Part shown: in pieces, positions 21,001-29,979 of the stretch | Layout: each line of letters starts with the position of its first letter | Position numbering within the stretch: the first letter of the stretch is position 1 | Assembly: GCF_005080685.1 (NCBI RefSeq) | Contig: NZ_CP039371.1 | Span: 5,332,001 to 5,396,000 of the forward strand | Direction: 5' to 3' | Source of the DNA: Pseudomonas putida | Lineage (GTDB): Bacteria; Pseudomonadota; Gammaproteobacteria; Pseudomonadales; Pseudomonadaceae | Length of the DNA stretch: 64,000 nt | Program-made: the position numbers and the translations under genes | The notes under the pieces: generated by a model | What the model was told of the DNA's origin: nothing | Database searches by the model: none | Seen by the model: the letters and a program-made list of their open reading frames with translations, nothing else

Positions 21001-21873
21001 ATGGACCGCGTGCGAAATCTCCTGGAGCAGATCCAGGGACGCCTCGACGAGCTGAACAAGGCCGAACGCAAAGTCGCCGAAGTCATCCTCCTCAACCCGC
21101 AACAAGCCACCCGTTTCAGCATCGCTGCACTGGCCCAGGCGGCCAAGGTCAGCGAACCCACGGTCAACCGCTTCTGCCGCTCGTTCGGCGTCAGCGGCTA
21201 CCCCGAGCTCAAGCTACAGCTGGCGCAGAGCCTGGCCAGCGGCGCCGCCTACGTGAGCCGTGCGGTGGAAGCCGACGATGATCCGGCAGCTTACACCCAG
21301 AAGATCTTCGGCAGCGCCATCGCCTCGCTCGACAGCGCCTGCCAACAGCTCGATCCGCAGCAGGTCAGCCGCGCCGTCGACATGATGATCCAGGCCCGCC
21401 AGATCCACTTCTTCGGCCTCGGTGCCTCGGCGCCGGTGGCACTGGATGCGCAGCACAAGTTCTTCCGCTTCAACCTGGCCGTCTCGGCGCATGCCGACGT
21501 GCTGATGCAGCGCATGCTCGCCTCGGTGGCCCATACCGGCGACCTGTTCGTGATCATCTCCTATACCGGCCGTACCCGCGAGCTGGTCGACGTCGCGCGC
21601 CTGGCCCGTGAAAACGGCGCCTCGGTACTCGGCCTGACCGCTGCCGATTCGCCGCTGGCCAGTGTCTGCAGCCTGAGCCTGCACATCCCGCTGCCCGAGG
21701 ACACCGACATCTACATGCCGATGACCTCGCGGATCATCCAGCTGACCGTGCTCGACGTGCTTGCCACCGGCATGACCCTGCGCCGTGGCGTGGACTTCCA
21801 GCCCCACCTGCGCAAGATCAAGGAAAGCCTCAACGCCAGCCGCTACCCGATCGAGGACGACGAGCTCAACTGA
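21001..21873 (+). CDS. hexR: HexR, RpiR-family repressor of glucose metabolism genes
   Basis: 290 residues. The N-terminal RpiR helix-turn-helix is visible in [20 protein letters not shown] at about residues 37-56, followed by [21 protein letters not shown]. The C-terminal SIS domain (about 120-250) has [19 protein letters not shown] and [17 protein letters not shown] and senses KDPG in known HexR. In P. putida HexR represses zwf-pgl-eda, edd-glk-gltR-gtrS and gapA; sites fitting its consensus occur here at 20865, 35134 and 35197. It is divergent from zwf, and its last eight bases overlap the convergent mutarotase gene. Confidence 0.94.
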   Translation: MDRVRNLLEQIQGRLDELNKAERKVAEVILLNPQQATRFSIAALAQAAKVSEPTVNRFCRSFGVSGYPELKLQLAQSLASGAAYVSRAVEADDDPAAYTQKIFGSAIASLDSACQQLDPQQVSRAVDMMIQARQIHFFGLGASAPVALDAQHKFFRFNLAVSAHADVLMQRMLASVAHTGDLFVIISYTGRTRELVDVARLARENGASVLGLTAADSPLASVCSLSLHIPLPEDTDIYMPMTSRIIQLTVLDVLATGMTLRRGVDFQPHLRKIKESLNASRYPIEDDELN

Positions 21874-22720
21874 GCCGGTGCGCCTGCAAACGCAGGTGCG
21901 CACGCTCACCGGGCGCCAGGCTCAGGCCCTCGCCACTGCCGCTGGCGGCCTCGACGCAGACGAACCCCTGGCACTCGCGCCCGGTCACGCCCATCAGCGG
22001 CCGGTTGCCCGGGTGCCAGACCACGGTATCGTCGCTGTCGCCGGTATCGATGCATAACGCCCGCTGCCAGGCCGGGTCCTGCAGTTGCACCTGGGCCGTG
22101 CCCGGGTACACCCGCTGGCAGCCGCCCTTGACCTTCAAAGCCCCTTCGTCGCGGCATGCCTGGCGGTTGAGGCGGTCATAGCCTTCGACATCCTCCAACC
22201 CAGACAGCGCTATCTCCGAAACGTTGCTGATACGCCAATAGGCCAGCAACGCATGGCTCAACTGGCAGGGCTCGCTGTCCTGATGCTCGGTGCTAAGGCG
22301 CAGTTCCATACGGCTGCCCAAGCGCGCATGCAGGTCGACCTGCCAGTCGCACAGGTCCAGTCGCCACTTCAGCGTCACGCCCTCCTCGTCCTCGCGGCTG
22401 TCCACCAGTTTCCAGTCCAGCAGCCGTGCCCAGCCATGAGCGGGCCACAGGTCTTCGCTGGGGTGGCGGCCATACCAGGGCCAGCAGACCGGCACGCCAC
22501 CACGAATGGCACCCACTTGCGGCCACTGCTCGGCGCACCACAGCCAGGGGCGCTCGCCGGCGGGCTGGAAATGCAGCAACTGTGCGCCCTGACGGCTGAA
22601 CACCGCCTGGCAACGCGGGTGATCGATGACCAGGACATCGCGCTGCTGGTAACGCTCCCATTCGAACGTCGGCCTGGGCCGTTGCGTGCTGAAGAAGCGA
22701 TGAAGCGGATGTTCGGGCAT
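21866..22720 (-). CDS. D-hexose-6-phosphate mutarotase / aldose 1-epimerase-like protein
   Basis: 284 residues from ATG 22720. The YeaD-type galactose-mutarotase fold shows [16 protein letters not shown] and [11 protein letters not shown] (active-site His), then [12 protein letters not shown] with FVCVEAA near the end (catalytic Glu). Such enzymes interconvert alpha and beta anomers of hexose phosphates, so a link to glucose-6-phosphate use by Zwf fits the neighbourhood. The gene follows oprB in the same orientation, 117 bases downstream, and has its own AACAACAA motif in the leader. Confidence 0.86.
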   Translation of the reverse strand: MPEHPLHRFFSTQRPRPTFEWERYQQRDVLVIDHPRCQAVFSRQGAQLLHFQPAGERPWLWCAEQWPQVGAIRGGVPVCWPWYGRHPSEDLWPAHGWARLLDWKLVDSREDEEGVTLKWRLDLCDWQVDLHARLGSRMELRLSTEHQDSEPCQLSHALLAYWRISNVSEIALSGLEDVEGYDRLNRQACRDEGALKVKGGCQRVYPGTAQVQLQDPAWQRALCIDTGDSDDTVVWHPGNRPLMGVTGRECQGFVCVEAASGSGEGLSLAPGERAHLRLQAHRLS

Positions 22721-22732
22721 GGTGACGGGCTC

Positions 22733-22740
22733 TTGTTGTT
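22733..22740 (-). promoter_or_regulatory. Hfq/Crc-type A-rich motif before the mutarotase
   Basis: Minus strand AACAACAA, followed by GAG and the ATG 13 bases later, matching the AANAANAA target of Hfq/Crc translational repression. Confidence 0.55.
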
Positions 22741-22837
22741 TGAGATAGCGCTGTCTTTGCCTACCCTGGCAATCCACTGCAAAGCCAGTGGATGCCAGGT
22801 GTCGACGTGGATTGGCGTAAATTTACAACAAACCGGC

Positions 22838-24181
22838 TCAGAAAGACGACTGAATCTTCAAACCCGCGACCAGCGCGTTGTCGACCTCGTCCACGCCACC
22901 CGGGCTCTTGATGTACTGCAGGTTGGGCCGGACGGTCAGCCAGTTGGTGGCGTGGAACCCGTAGTAGAGCTCGGCGTTGTATTCGGTGCGCTGCAGCGGC
23001 ACGAACCCTGGGTTGTCGTAGTCATCGATGCCGCTCTGGGCGTTGAGCAACTCGGCACGCTTCTTCACATCATCGTTCACATGGATACGCGCCCCGCCGA
23101 AACCGATGTCGTCCTTGGGCCGCGCGTCGAAGGCACCTTTGTACACCAGGCCGACCTGCTGGTAGTTATCGACCACGTTGGTGGCCTTGTCATGCACGGT
23201 GAAGTTGGCGAACAGGCTCAGGCCGCGATTGACGTCTGCGCCATGGGCGGTCACCTGCTGCTGCGCCACCACCCACCAGCCATGCTTGCTCGAATGCGAC
23301 TTGAAGGCTTCGCCGGACAGCGCCTGGGGGTTGCCATTGACGTCGTCGAACACATCGTCGGCCTTGGCCGTGCTGTAGTAGTAACCCAGGCGATACTCGC
23401 CGGGCAGGCCGTTGACCTGCGGCGACCAAACCATTTCGACCGGCAGGATCGCGCCCTTGGTGCCGCTGCCGCTGAGCTTGAAGCCGTTGCCGGTCTCCAG
23501 GTTGGAAGGGTTCTGCTCGAAGGCTCCGACTTGAACGAAGAATTCCGGGGTGATGTTGTACTTGACCCGCAGCGCCCACTGGCTGACCGGCCAGTTGTAC
23601 CAGATGCCTCCGACCCAGTTGCCCACCTGCGAGCCGCAGAAAGCCAGGTTCTGGAAGTCGCAAGGGAAGCTGTTGAAGTCCTCGCCTTCGCCAAAGCGGC
23701 CGAATTTCACGTCCAGGGCGCCGTCGAAGTACTTCTGCTTGATCCACATCTGCGTCAGCCGCCAGGTCTGGCCACGGCCCCAGACTTCCTGCACCGAGCT
23801 GAACTGCCCGGCGCGTGGGTCGCTGATGCGGTCGTTGGACAGGTTACGGCCGCTGCGTTCGGTGATCGCCAGCTTGAACTCGGTGTCCTTCCAGCCGAAG
23901 ATTTTCTCCAGGTCCAGGTGCGCGCCCAGGGCGAACTGGTCGCTGTAGCGCGCGGTCTTGTCATCGTTGTAGCCACCATTGAGGTTGCCGGCAGCCTCGC
24001 CGACATAGTCGAGGGTGAAGTCGTAGCCCTTTTCCAGCAGCTCGGTGCGCGTACCGCCCCAGTCGCCGGTCATCCATTTCGATTCGCTGGAGAAGGCCTC
24101 GGCAGCCTGCGCGCTGGTGTTACCGACGAGCGCCAGCAGGGCCAACGAGCCCAACGTCCTGATGCGATTGCGCTGTTTCAT
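22838..24181 (-). CDS. oprB: Carbohydrate-selective outer-membrane porin OprB
   Basis: 447 residues with a Sec signal (GSLALLALVGNTSAQA). After cleavage come SKWMTGDWGGTRTELLEKGYDF, the classic OprB family start, then alternating beta strands. The protein ends in an aromatic residue (AGLKIQSSF), as expected for outer-membrane barrels. It admits glucose to the periplasm for the GtsABCD transporter encoded just upstream. The gene is 42 bases after gtsD, within the gts operon. Its leader carries AATAAGAA before an AGAGG ribosome site, a likely Crc/Hfq target. Confidence 0.95.
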   Translation of the reverse strand: MKQRNRIRTLGSLALLALVGNTSAQAAEAFSSESKWMTGDWGGTRTELLEKGYDFTLDYVGEAAGNLNGGYNDDKTARYSDQFALGAHLDLEKIFGWKDTEFKLAITERSGRNLSNDRISDPRAGQFSSVQEVWGRGQTWRLTQMWIKQKYFDGALDVKFGRFGEGEDFNSFPCDFQNLAFCGSQVGNWVGGIWYNWPVSQWALRVKYNITPEFFVQVGAFEQNPSNLETGNGFKLSGSGTKGAILPVEMVWSPQVNGLPGEYRLGYYYSTAKADDVFDDVNGNPQALSGEAFKSHSSKHGWWVVAQQQVTAHGADVNRGLSLFANFTVHDKATNVVDNYQQVGLVYKGAFDARPKDDIGFGGARIHVNDDVKKRAELLNAQSGIDDYDNPGFVPLQRTEYNAELYYGFHATNWLTVRPNLQYIKSPGGVDEVDNALVAGLKIQSSF

Positions 24182-24199
24182 CCTGTTACGTCCTCTTTT

Positions 24200-24207
24200 T
24201 TCTTATT
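24200..24207 (-). promoter_or_regulatory. Hfq/Crc-type motif before oprB
   Basis: Minus strand AATAAGAA, then A residues and AGAGG, about 20 bases before the ATG; fits AANAANAA. Confidence 0.5.
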
Positions 24208-24223
24208 GGTGGTGTAGACGATT

Positions 24224-25378
24224 TCAACGGCCTTTGAACAAGGCCACGTTATCCCTCACGGCGCCGGGCGGCGCACGGCGGTCCAGCCGCTCGCCGCTTT
24301 GGGCGTCGAACAGCAGTACCCGGGCCGGGTCGAGCTGCAGGTCCAGGCAGTCACCCACCCGACACGCCACATCGGGCGCCAGGCGGCAACACACCTTGGT
24401 CTGGTTGAGGCTGACGAACACCAGCATGTCGGGGCCGGTGGGCTCGGTGACTTGCACTTCGGCGCGAATGGCGGCCTGGCCAGCACCCTGCCCTATGCCC
24501 ACGCTGACCTGCTCGGGACGTAGCCCGAGAATCACTTCGCGGCCTTCGAGTTCGTCGCCTACCGCGCCGAGCGGCAGCTCGCAGCGCGCCTGGCCGCTAT
24601 CGAGCAGCGCCAGCAGGCGGCCGTCGCGCTTGACCACACGCACGGGAATGAAATTCATCGGCGGCGAGCCGATGAAGCTGGCCACGAACTGGTTGGCCGG
24701 GTCGTTGTAGATCTGCTGGGGGGTGCCAAACTGCTGGATGATGCCGTCTTTCATCACCGCCACCTTGTCGCCGAGGGTCATGGCCTCGATCTGGTCGTGG
24801 GTGACATACACGGTGGTGGTCTTCAGGCGCTGGTGCATCAGTTTCATCTCGGTGCGCATCTCGACCCGCAGCTTGGCATCGAGATTCGACAGCGGCTCGT
24901 CGAACAGATAGAGCTTGGGCCGCCGAGCCAGCGCCCGGCCCATGGCCACCCGCTGCTGCTGGCCGCCAGAAAGCTGCGCAGGTTTGCGTGCCAGCAGATG
25001 CTCGATCTGCAGCAGCTTGGCCACCCGCGCCACCTCCTCATCGATGGCGGTCTGGGGCAGCTTGCGGATCTTCAGGCCAAACTCGATGTTCTCGCGCACG
25101 CTCATGGTCGGGTACAAGGCGTAGGACTGGAACACCATGGCGATGTCGCGATCCTTGGGGCTCATGCCACTGACGTCCTGCTCGTCGATCAGAATCGCGC
25201 CACCGGTGATCTGCTCAAGGCCGGCGATGCAGTTCATCAGGGTGGATTTGCCACATCCCGAGGGGCCGACCAGGATCAGGAACTCACCGTCCTTGATCGA
25301 CAACTGGATGTCCTTGAGGGTATCCGGCAGGCCGCTGCCGTAGGTCTTGTTGACGTTGCGAAGTTCAAGCGTTGCCAT
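24224..25378 (-). CDS. gtsD: Glucose ABC transporter ATP-binding subunit
   Basis: 384 residues, MalK/UgpC type. Visible are Walker [10 protein letters not shown] at about residue 38, the Q-loop [16 protein letters not shown], the signature [14 protein letters not shown], Walker [17 protein letters not shown] and the switch His in [13 protein letters not shown]-terminal TOBE domain follows from about residue 240 ([10 protein letters not shown]). It powers uptake of glucose by the GtsBC membrane pair. The gene begins three bases after gtsC ends. Confidence 0.94.
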   Translation of the reverse strand: MATLELRNVNKTYGSGLPDTLKDIQLSIKDGEFLILVGPSGCGKSTLMNCIAGLEQITGGAILIDEQDVSGMSPKDRDIAMVFQSYALYPTMSVRENIEFGLKIRKLPQTAIDEEVARVAKLLQIEHLLARKPAQLSGGQQQRVAMGRALARRPKLYLFDEPLSNLDAKLRVEMRTEMKLMHQRLKTTTVYVTHDQIEAMTLGDKVAVMKDGIIQQFGTPQQIYNDPANQFVASFIGSPPMNFIPVRVVKRDGRLLALLDSGQARCELPLGAVGDELEGREVILGLRPEQVSVGIGQGAGQAAIRAEVQVTEPTGPDMLVFVSLNQTKVCCRLAPDVACRVGDCLDLQLDPARVLLFDAQSGERLDRRAPPGAVRDNVALFKGR

Positions 25379-25381
25379 GGA

Positions 25382-26227
25382 TTACCCCTTGACGGCGCCG
25401 GCGGTCAGGCCGCGCACGAAATACTTGCCTGCCACCACGTAGACCAGCAGGGTTGGAAGGCCGGCGATCATCGCCGCTGCCATGTCGACGTTGTATTCCT
25501 TGGCGCCGGTGCTGGTATTGACCAGGTTGTTCAAGGCCACGGTGATCGGTTGCGAATCGCCGCTGGAGAACACCACGCCGAACAGGAAGTCATTCCAGAT
25601 CTGGGTGAACTGCCAGATCAGGCAGACCATGATGATCGGTGTCGAAAGCGGCAGGATGATGCGCCGGAAGATGGTGAAGAAGCCGGCGCCATCCAGGCGC
25701 GCGGCCTTGACCAGGGCGTCGGGAATGCTCACGTAGAAGTTGCGAAAGAACAGCGTGGTGAAAGCCAGGCCATACACCACGTGCACCAGCACCAGACCTG
25801 TGGTGGTGCTGGCAAGGCCCAGCTTGCCAAGGGTGAACGAGGCTGGCAGCAGCACGGTCTGGAACGGTAGGAAGCAGCCGAACAGCAGCAAACCGAAAAA
25901 CAGCTGCGAGCCACGAAAACGCCACATCGACAGCACGTAGCCATTCAGCGCGCCTATGGCGGTGGAAATCAGCACTGCCGGCACGGTGATCAGCACCGAG
26001 TTCCAGAAATACCCGCTGACCGTGCTCCAGGCCTTGACCCAGCCAATGCCGGTAACCACGGTCGGCCAGCTCAGCAGGTTGCCGCTGCCGATGTCCTCGG
26101 GGGTCTTGAAGCTGGTGAGCAGCATCACCACCAGCGGCACCAGGTACAACAGCACGGCGATCAGCAGCACGGCATGGATCAACAGGCGGCTAAGGCTCGT
26201 GGCCGGTTTATGCGCTGGACTATGCAT
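25382..26227 (-). CDS. gtsC: Glucose ABC transporter permease GtsC
   Basis: 281 residues from ATG 26227 (MHSPAHKPATSLSRLLIHAV). Six membrane segments of the MalG type are apparent, and the ATPase-contact EAA loop is in PDALVKAARLDGAGFFTIFRR-like sequence at about residue 190. The start overlaps the end of gtsB by eight bases, showing tight coupling. With GtsB it forms the inner-membrane channel. Confidence 0.92.
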   Translation of the reverse strand: MHSPAHKPATSLSRLLIHAVLLIAVLLYLVPLVVMLLTSFKTPEDIGSGNLLSWPTVVTGIGWVKAWSTVSGYFWNSVLITVPAVLISTAIGALNGYVLSMWRFRGSQLFFGLLLFGCFLPFQTVLLPASFTLGKLGLASTTTGLVLVHVVYGLAFTTLFFRNFYVSIPDALVKAARLDGAGFFTIFRRIILPLSTPIIMVCLIWQFTQIWNDFLFGVVFSSGDSQPITVALNNLVNTSTGAKEYNVDMAAAMIAGLPTLLVYVVAGKYFVRGLTAGAVKG

Positions 26228-27128
26228 GGCGTTTGCTCCGCAACTCCGAGTACAGGTAGGGCACCAGGATCGCCAAGATCGCCCCGAGCATGAGGATGGC
26301 ACTGGCCGAGCCCATGCCCATCTGCCCGCGACTGAAGGTGAACGAGTACATGAACATCGCTGGCAAGTCGGAGGAGTACCCTGGCCCGCCGGCGGTCATC
26401 GCCGCTACCAGGTCGAAACTCTTGATGGCAATGTGCGAAAGGATCATCAGGGCGCTGAAGAACACCGGACGCAAGCTGGGCAGCACCACTTTCCAATAGA
26501 TGCGCGGCAGACTGGCGCCGTCGATCTGCGCTGCGCGGATGATCGACGGATCGACCCCGCGCAGGCCGGCGAGGAACATCGCCATGATGAAGCCCGAGGC
26601 CTGCCACACCGCCGCGATCACCAGGCAATACACCACGCGGTCGGGGTCGATCAGCCAGTCCAGGCGAAAGCCTTCCCAGCCCCAGTCACGCAGCAGCTTG
26701 TCGAGCCCCATGCCGGGGTTGAGCAACCACTTCCAGGCGGTACCGGTGACGATCATCGAAAGCGCCATCGGGTACAGGTAGATCGTGCGGATGAAGCCTT
26801 CGCGGCGGATGCGCTGGTCGAGCAGTACCGCCAACAGCACGCCGATGGCCAGGCTGATGGTGATGAACAGGCCGCCGAACAGCAGCAGGTTCTTGCTGGC
26901 GACCCACCAGCGGTCGTTGTCGAACAGTCGGGCGTACTGCGCGAGGCCCGCCCATTTGTAGGTCGGCAAAAAGGTCGAAGTGGTGAGGGAAAGCACGAAG
27001 GTCCACAGGATGTAGCCGTAGAAGCCCACCAGGACGATGAACATGCTTGGCGCCAGCACCAGCTTGGGTAGCCAGCGCTGCAAGACGTCCATAGGGGAAG
27101 CGCGCAGTTGGGCGGTAACTGTCGTCAT
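26220..27128 (-). CDS. gtsB: Glucose ABC transporter permease GtsB
   Basis: 302 residues from ATG 27128 (MTTVTAQLRASPMDVLQRW). MalF/UgpA-type permease with six membrane segments (for example MFIVLVGFYGYILWTFVLSL) and the coupling loop GVDPSIIRAAQIDGASLPRI. It lies between gtsA, from which it is separated by a REP pair, and gtsC, which it overlaps. Confidence 0.92.
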   Translation of the reverse strand: MTTVTAQLRASPMDVLQRWLPKLVLAPSMFIVLVGFYGYILWTFVLSLTTSTFLPTYKWAGLAQYARLFDNDRWWVASKNLLLFGGLFITISLAIGVLLAVLLDQRIRREGFIRTIYLYPMALSMIVTGTAWKWLLNPGMGLDKLLRDWGWEGFRLDWLIDPDRVVYCLVIAAVWQASGFIMAMFLAGLRGVDPSIIRAAQIDGASLPRIYWKVVLPSLRPVFFSALMILSHIAIKSFDLVAAMTAGGPGYSSDLPAMFMYSFTFSRGQMGMGSASAILMLGAILAILVPYLYSELRSKRHA

Positions 27129-27162
27129 GTTTTGGTTCTCGAGGGAGGGGCGGTTTGGCACC

Positions 27163-27255
27163 GGTTAGCGCCGGATCGGCGCTCCCACATAGGCCCAGCT
27201 CGCCACAGGCCTTGGGCAGGGCGCCGAGCCTGTGGGAGCGGGCTTGCCCGCGAAT
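27163..27255. repeat. REP pair between gtsA and gtsB
   Basis: Two REP-type units face each other, a diverged left arm ending GGCGCTCCCACA (27163-27190) and CCTGTGGGAGCGGGCTTGCC (27229-27255). In polycistronic mRNAs such hairpins often protect the upstream cistron, which would favour excess binding protein GtsA. Confidence 0.75.
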
Positions 27256-27260
27256 CGTCG

Positions 27261-28547
27261 TTACTTGGCCGCTGAGATCGCCGCCGCCAGTTTTTTCGCG
27301 GCATCGGCTGGATCAGCGTTGGGGTCGTTGATGTAGTTGGTCACTACATCGAAGAATGCCCCTTGCACGGCCAGCGTGGTGGCCATGTTGTGCGCCATGC
27401 TGGGCTGCAGCCCGCCAGTCTTGGCGTCGGCCAGGAAGTCCTTGGCCGAGGTCTGCGCACAGGCATCGAAGCCGTACTTGCCCATGTCGGCGAGCATGTC
27501 GTTGCGCACCGGGATCGAACCCTTGTTGATGCTGAACACCTTCTGGAAGTCCTGGCCGAGGACTTTGCGGGCGATGTCCTGCTGGCCGGCGGCGGTGCCT
27601 TGGTCCTTCTGCTTGAACACCGCCAGCGAGTCGATGTTGTAGAGGAAGGCCTTGTCGGTGCCTGGGAAAGGCACGCATTGGTAGTCCTTGCCGGCAACCT
27701 TCTTGGCCAGGGTCCATTCGCTCTTGGCCCAGTCACCCATGATCTGCATGCCGGCCTTGCCGTTGATGACCTTCGCCGCTTCAAGGTTCCAGTCCTGGCC
27801 CTTGCCGTCAGGGTCCATGTAGGTAGCGACCTTTTTCAACTCGGTCAGCGCCTTGACCATCTCGGGCCCGGTCAGCGCATCCTTGTCCAGGTCGACCAGC
27901 GCCTTCTGGTAACCCTCGGCCCCCATCACCGACAGCACCACGCTTTCGAACACGGTACTGTCCTGCCATGGCTGGCCGCCGTGGGCGAGCGGGATGAAGC
28001 CTGCAGCCTTGAGCTTGTCGGCCGCCGCATAGAACTGTTCGAGGGTGGTGGGCGGCTGCTTGATGCCGGCTTTCTTGAACACGTCCGGGTTGATCCACAA
28101 CCAGTTGATACGGTGGATGTTCACCGGCACGGCGACGTAGTCACCGTCGTACTTCATGGTATCGGCGACCTTCTTGTCGAGTAGCGAGTCCCACTGTTCT
28201 TGCTTGGCCACGTCCTTGAGCACGTCCGTGTCGAGCAGGCCGGTCGAAGCCCACTCCTGGATGTCCGGCCCCTTGATCTGCGCGACGCCGGGCGGATTGC
28301 CGGCCACCGCCCGGCTCTTGAGCACGGTCATCGCCGTGGCCCCGCCACCACCGGCGACGGCGCCGTCCTTCCAGGTGAAACCATCTTTCTCGACCTGGGC
28401 CTTGAGCACGTCCACGGCGGCTTTTTCACCACCGGAGGTCCACCAGTGCACGACCTCGACACTGCCTTTGGACTCGGCAGCAAGGACAGTGAGCGGGAAC
28501 AGCGAAGCAAGGGAGAGAGCGCCAGCAAGGCGAAGGGCAGCGTTCAT
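27261..28547 (-). CDS. gtsA: Periplasmic glucose-binding protein of the GtsABCD transporter
   Basis: 428 residues from ATG 28547, with a Sec signal ([22 protein letters not shown], cut before AES). The family-1 solute-binding fold begins [21 protein letters not shown]. It captures glucose in the periplasm for GtsBC. It is the first gene of gtsABCD-oprB; a doubled CA motif lies in its leader. The GtrS/GltR system encoded at 29980-32146 is the known activator of this operon in P. putida. Confidence 0.95.
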   Translation of the reverse strand: MNAALRLAGALSLASLFPLTVLAAESKGSVEVVHWWTSGGEKAAVDVLKAQVEKDGFTWKDGAVAGGGGATAMTVLKSRAVAGNPPGVAQIKGPDIQEWASTGLLDTDVLKDVAKQEQWDSLLDKKVADTMKYDGDYVAVPVNIHRINWLWINPDVFKKAGIKQPPTTLEQFYAAADKLKAAGFIPLAHGGQPWQDSTVFESVVLSVMGAEGYQKALVDLDKDALTGPEMVKALTELKKVATYMDPDGKGQDWNLEAAKVINGKAGMQIMGDWAKSEWTLAKKVAGKDYQCVPFPGTDKAFLYNIDSLAVFKQKDQGTAAGQQDIARKVLGQDFQKVFSINKGSIPVRNDMLADMGKYGFDACAQTSAKDFLADAKTGGLQPSMAHNMATTLAVQGAFFDVVTNYINDPNADPADAAKKLAAAISAAK

Positions 28548-28564
28548 GAAGGTACCTTTCCAGT

Positions 28565-28575
28565 TTCTTGTTGTT
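28565..28575 (-). promoter_or_regulatory. Hfq/Crc-type A-rich motif before gtsA
   Basis: Minus strand AACAACAAGAA, 18 bases before the ATG; an extended match to AANAANAA. Confidence 0.6.
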
Positions 28576-28658
28576 ATGCCGAGCAAGTCGGTCGCTTGCA
28601 TTGCATGGAGTCTAATCAGCCCACCCGCTTCGCTAGGTAACGAAGCGATGCATGAATG

Positions 28659-29900
28659 TCATCGTTTGGTTACATTGCGCGCCAGGTTGCTCGCCAGGCT
28701 CGGCGCCAGTGGCAACCCTGGCAACAGCAGCGCCTGGTAGGCGTGATACAGGTCGGGCTTGCCTGGCCAGATCGTCCCGGCCGGCCGGTTGTTGGCGTCG
28801 AGTTCGTGGTGCCAGCTACCGCTCACGCGGTCGATGAAGTGGTTGTCGATGAACCCCCAGAGCCGTTGATACCAACGCTGGTAATCGGCTTCGCCGGTGC
28901 GCAGCAGCAACGCCGCGGCGACGGCGCAAGCCTCGGCGTGCACCCAATGCAGACGCGCTCTGACCACGGGGCGGTTGTCCCAGTCGAGGGTGTAGATGAA
29001 GCCTTCCGTGCCATCGACGTGCCAGGCCAGGTTGCAAGCGCTGTCGAACAGCCCACGTGCGCAGGGCAGCAACCAAGCCGGTACCTCCCGGCCAGCCTGG
29101 GTCAGGCTGGCTTCCAGGTGCAACAACAGGCGAGCCCACTCCAGGCCATGGCCCGGGGTCGTGCCATAGGGCCGGAAATGATCGGCAGGATGCTCCAGGT
29201 TGTAATGGGGCAAGGGCTGCCAGTGCGCATCGAAATGTTCGACCACCCGATACTGGTTGGCCGCGGCCAGGCTATGGATGATCCGCTCGGCGATGCGCAG
29301 GGCGCGATCCAGCCAGCACGGATCGCCAGTGACATCGGCAAGCGCGAGGAAGGCTTCGGTCGCGTGCATGTTGCTGTTGGCGCCACGATAGGGCTCGGGC
29401 AACTGCCAGGCGCGCGAGAAGGTTTCGCGCATGGCGCCCTCTTCTTCGCTCCAGAAATGCGCCTCGATGATCCGCACCGCGTCCGCCAGCAACAGGTCGG
29501 CAGCAGCGGCGCCCGCCACCTGCGCGGAGCTGGCGGCCAGGGCGACGAATGCATGCAGGTAGGCTGACTTACCGCTGTCATCCTGACCACCCGGATGGCT
29601 GAACCAGCCGCCATAGTTGGCATCGCGCATCGCCCCGCACAGGGCGGCCACGCCATGCTCGGCATAGGCCAGGCAACCCGGCACGCCCTGGATGTGCGCC
29701 AAGGCGAAACAGTGGGTCATGCGCGCGGTGTGCAGGGTGTCGGCACCAGCCCCCGGTAGCAGGTGGCCGGTTGCGTCGAGGCTGCCAAAGCCGTCGGGCA
29801 GCCAGGCTGCCTTGGCGAAGTCCAGCAGGCGCTGCCCTTCGGCCAGGCGCCAGGCGGCGTGCACCGAAGCGTCGAGCCAGTTGAGACAGGTATCGTTCAT
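28659..29900 (-). CDS. AGE-family sugar epimerase/isomerase (mannose isomerase/YihS-like)
   Basis: 413 residues from ATG 29900. The N-acylglucosamine 2-epimerase (alpha/alpha-barrel) family is indicated by TARMTHCFALAHIQG, YGGWFSHPGGQDDSGKSAYLHAF, HWVHAEACAVAAALLLRTGE and GSWHHELDANNRPAG, which hold the catalytic His pair. The GSWHHELD pattern is typical of D-mannose/D-lyxose isomerases of the family. Its place between gtsA and the gtrS gene suggests that mannose or fructose is channelled into the glucose route. Substrate is inferred only. Confidence 0.78.
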   Translation of the reverse strand: MNDTCLNWLDASVHAAWRLAEGQRLLDFAKAAWLPDGFGSLDATGHLLPGAGADTLHTARMTHCFALAHIQGVPGCLAYAEHGVAALCGAMRDANYGGWFSHPGGQDDSGKSAYLHAFVALAASSAQVAGAAAADLLLADAVRIIEAHFWSEEEGAMRETFSRAWQLPEPYRGANSNMHATEAFLALADVTGDPCWLDRALRIAERIIHSLAAANQYRVVEHFDAHWQPLPHYNLEHPADHFRPYGTTPGHGLEWARLLLHLEASLTQAGREVPAWLLPCARGLFDSACNLAWHVDGTEGFIYTLDWDNRPVVRARLHWVHAEACAVAAALLLRTGEADYQRWYQRLWGFIDNHFIDRVSGSWHHELDANNRPAGTIWPGKPDLYHAYQALLLPGLPLAPSLASNLARNVTKR

Positions 29901-29979
29901 GGGCCACCGCGTCCTTGCCATCATGTGCGAATTCTAGCGAGCGCGCTTGGCTGGCATGTCACAAAGCTCCGCCTGTATG

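Noticed and set aside
22085..24217. 710-codon plus-strand frame over the mutarotase and oprB genes
   Set aside because: Antisense to two genes with clear motifs and signal peptide; composition is that of a shadow frame.
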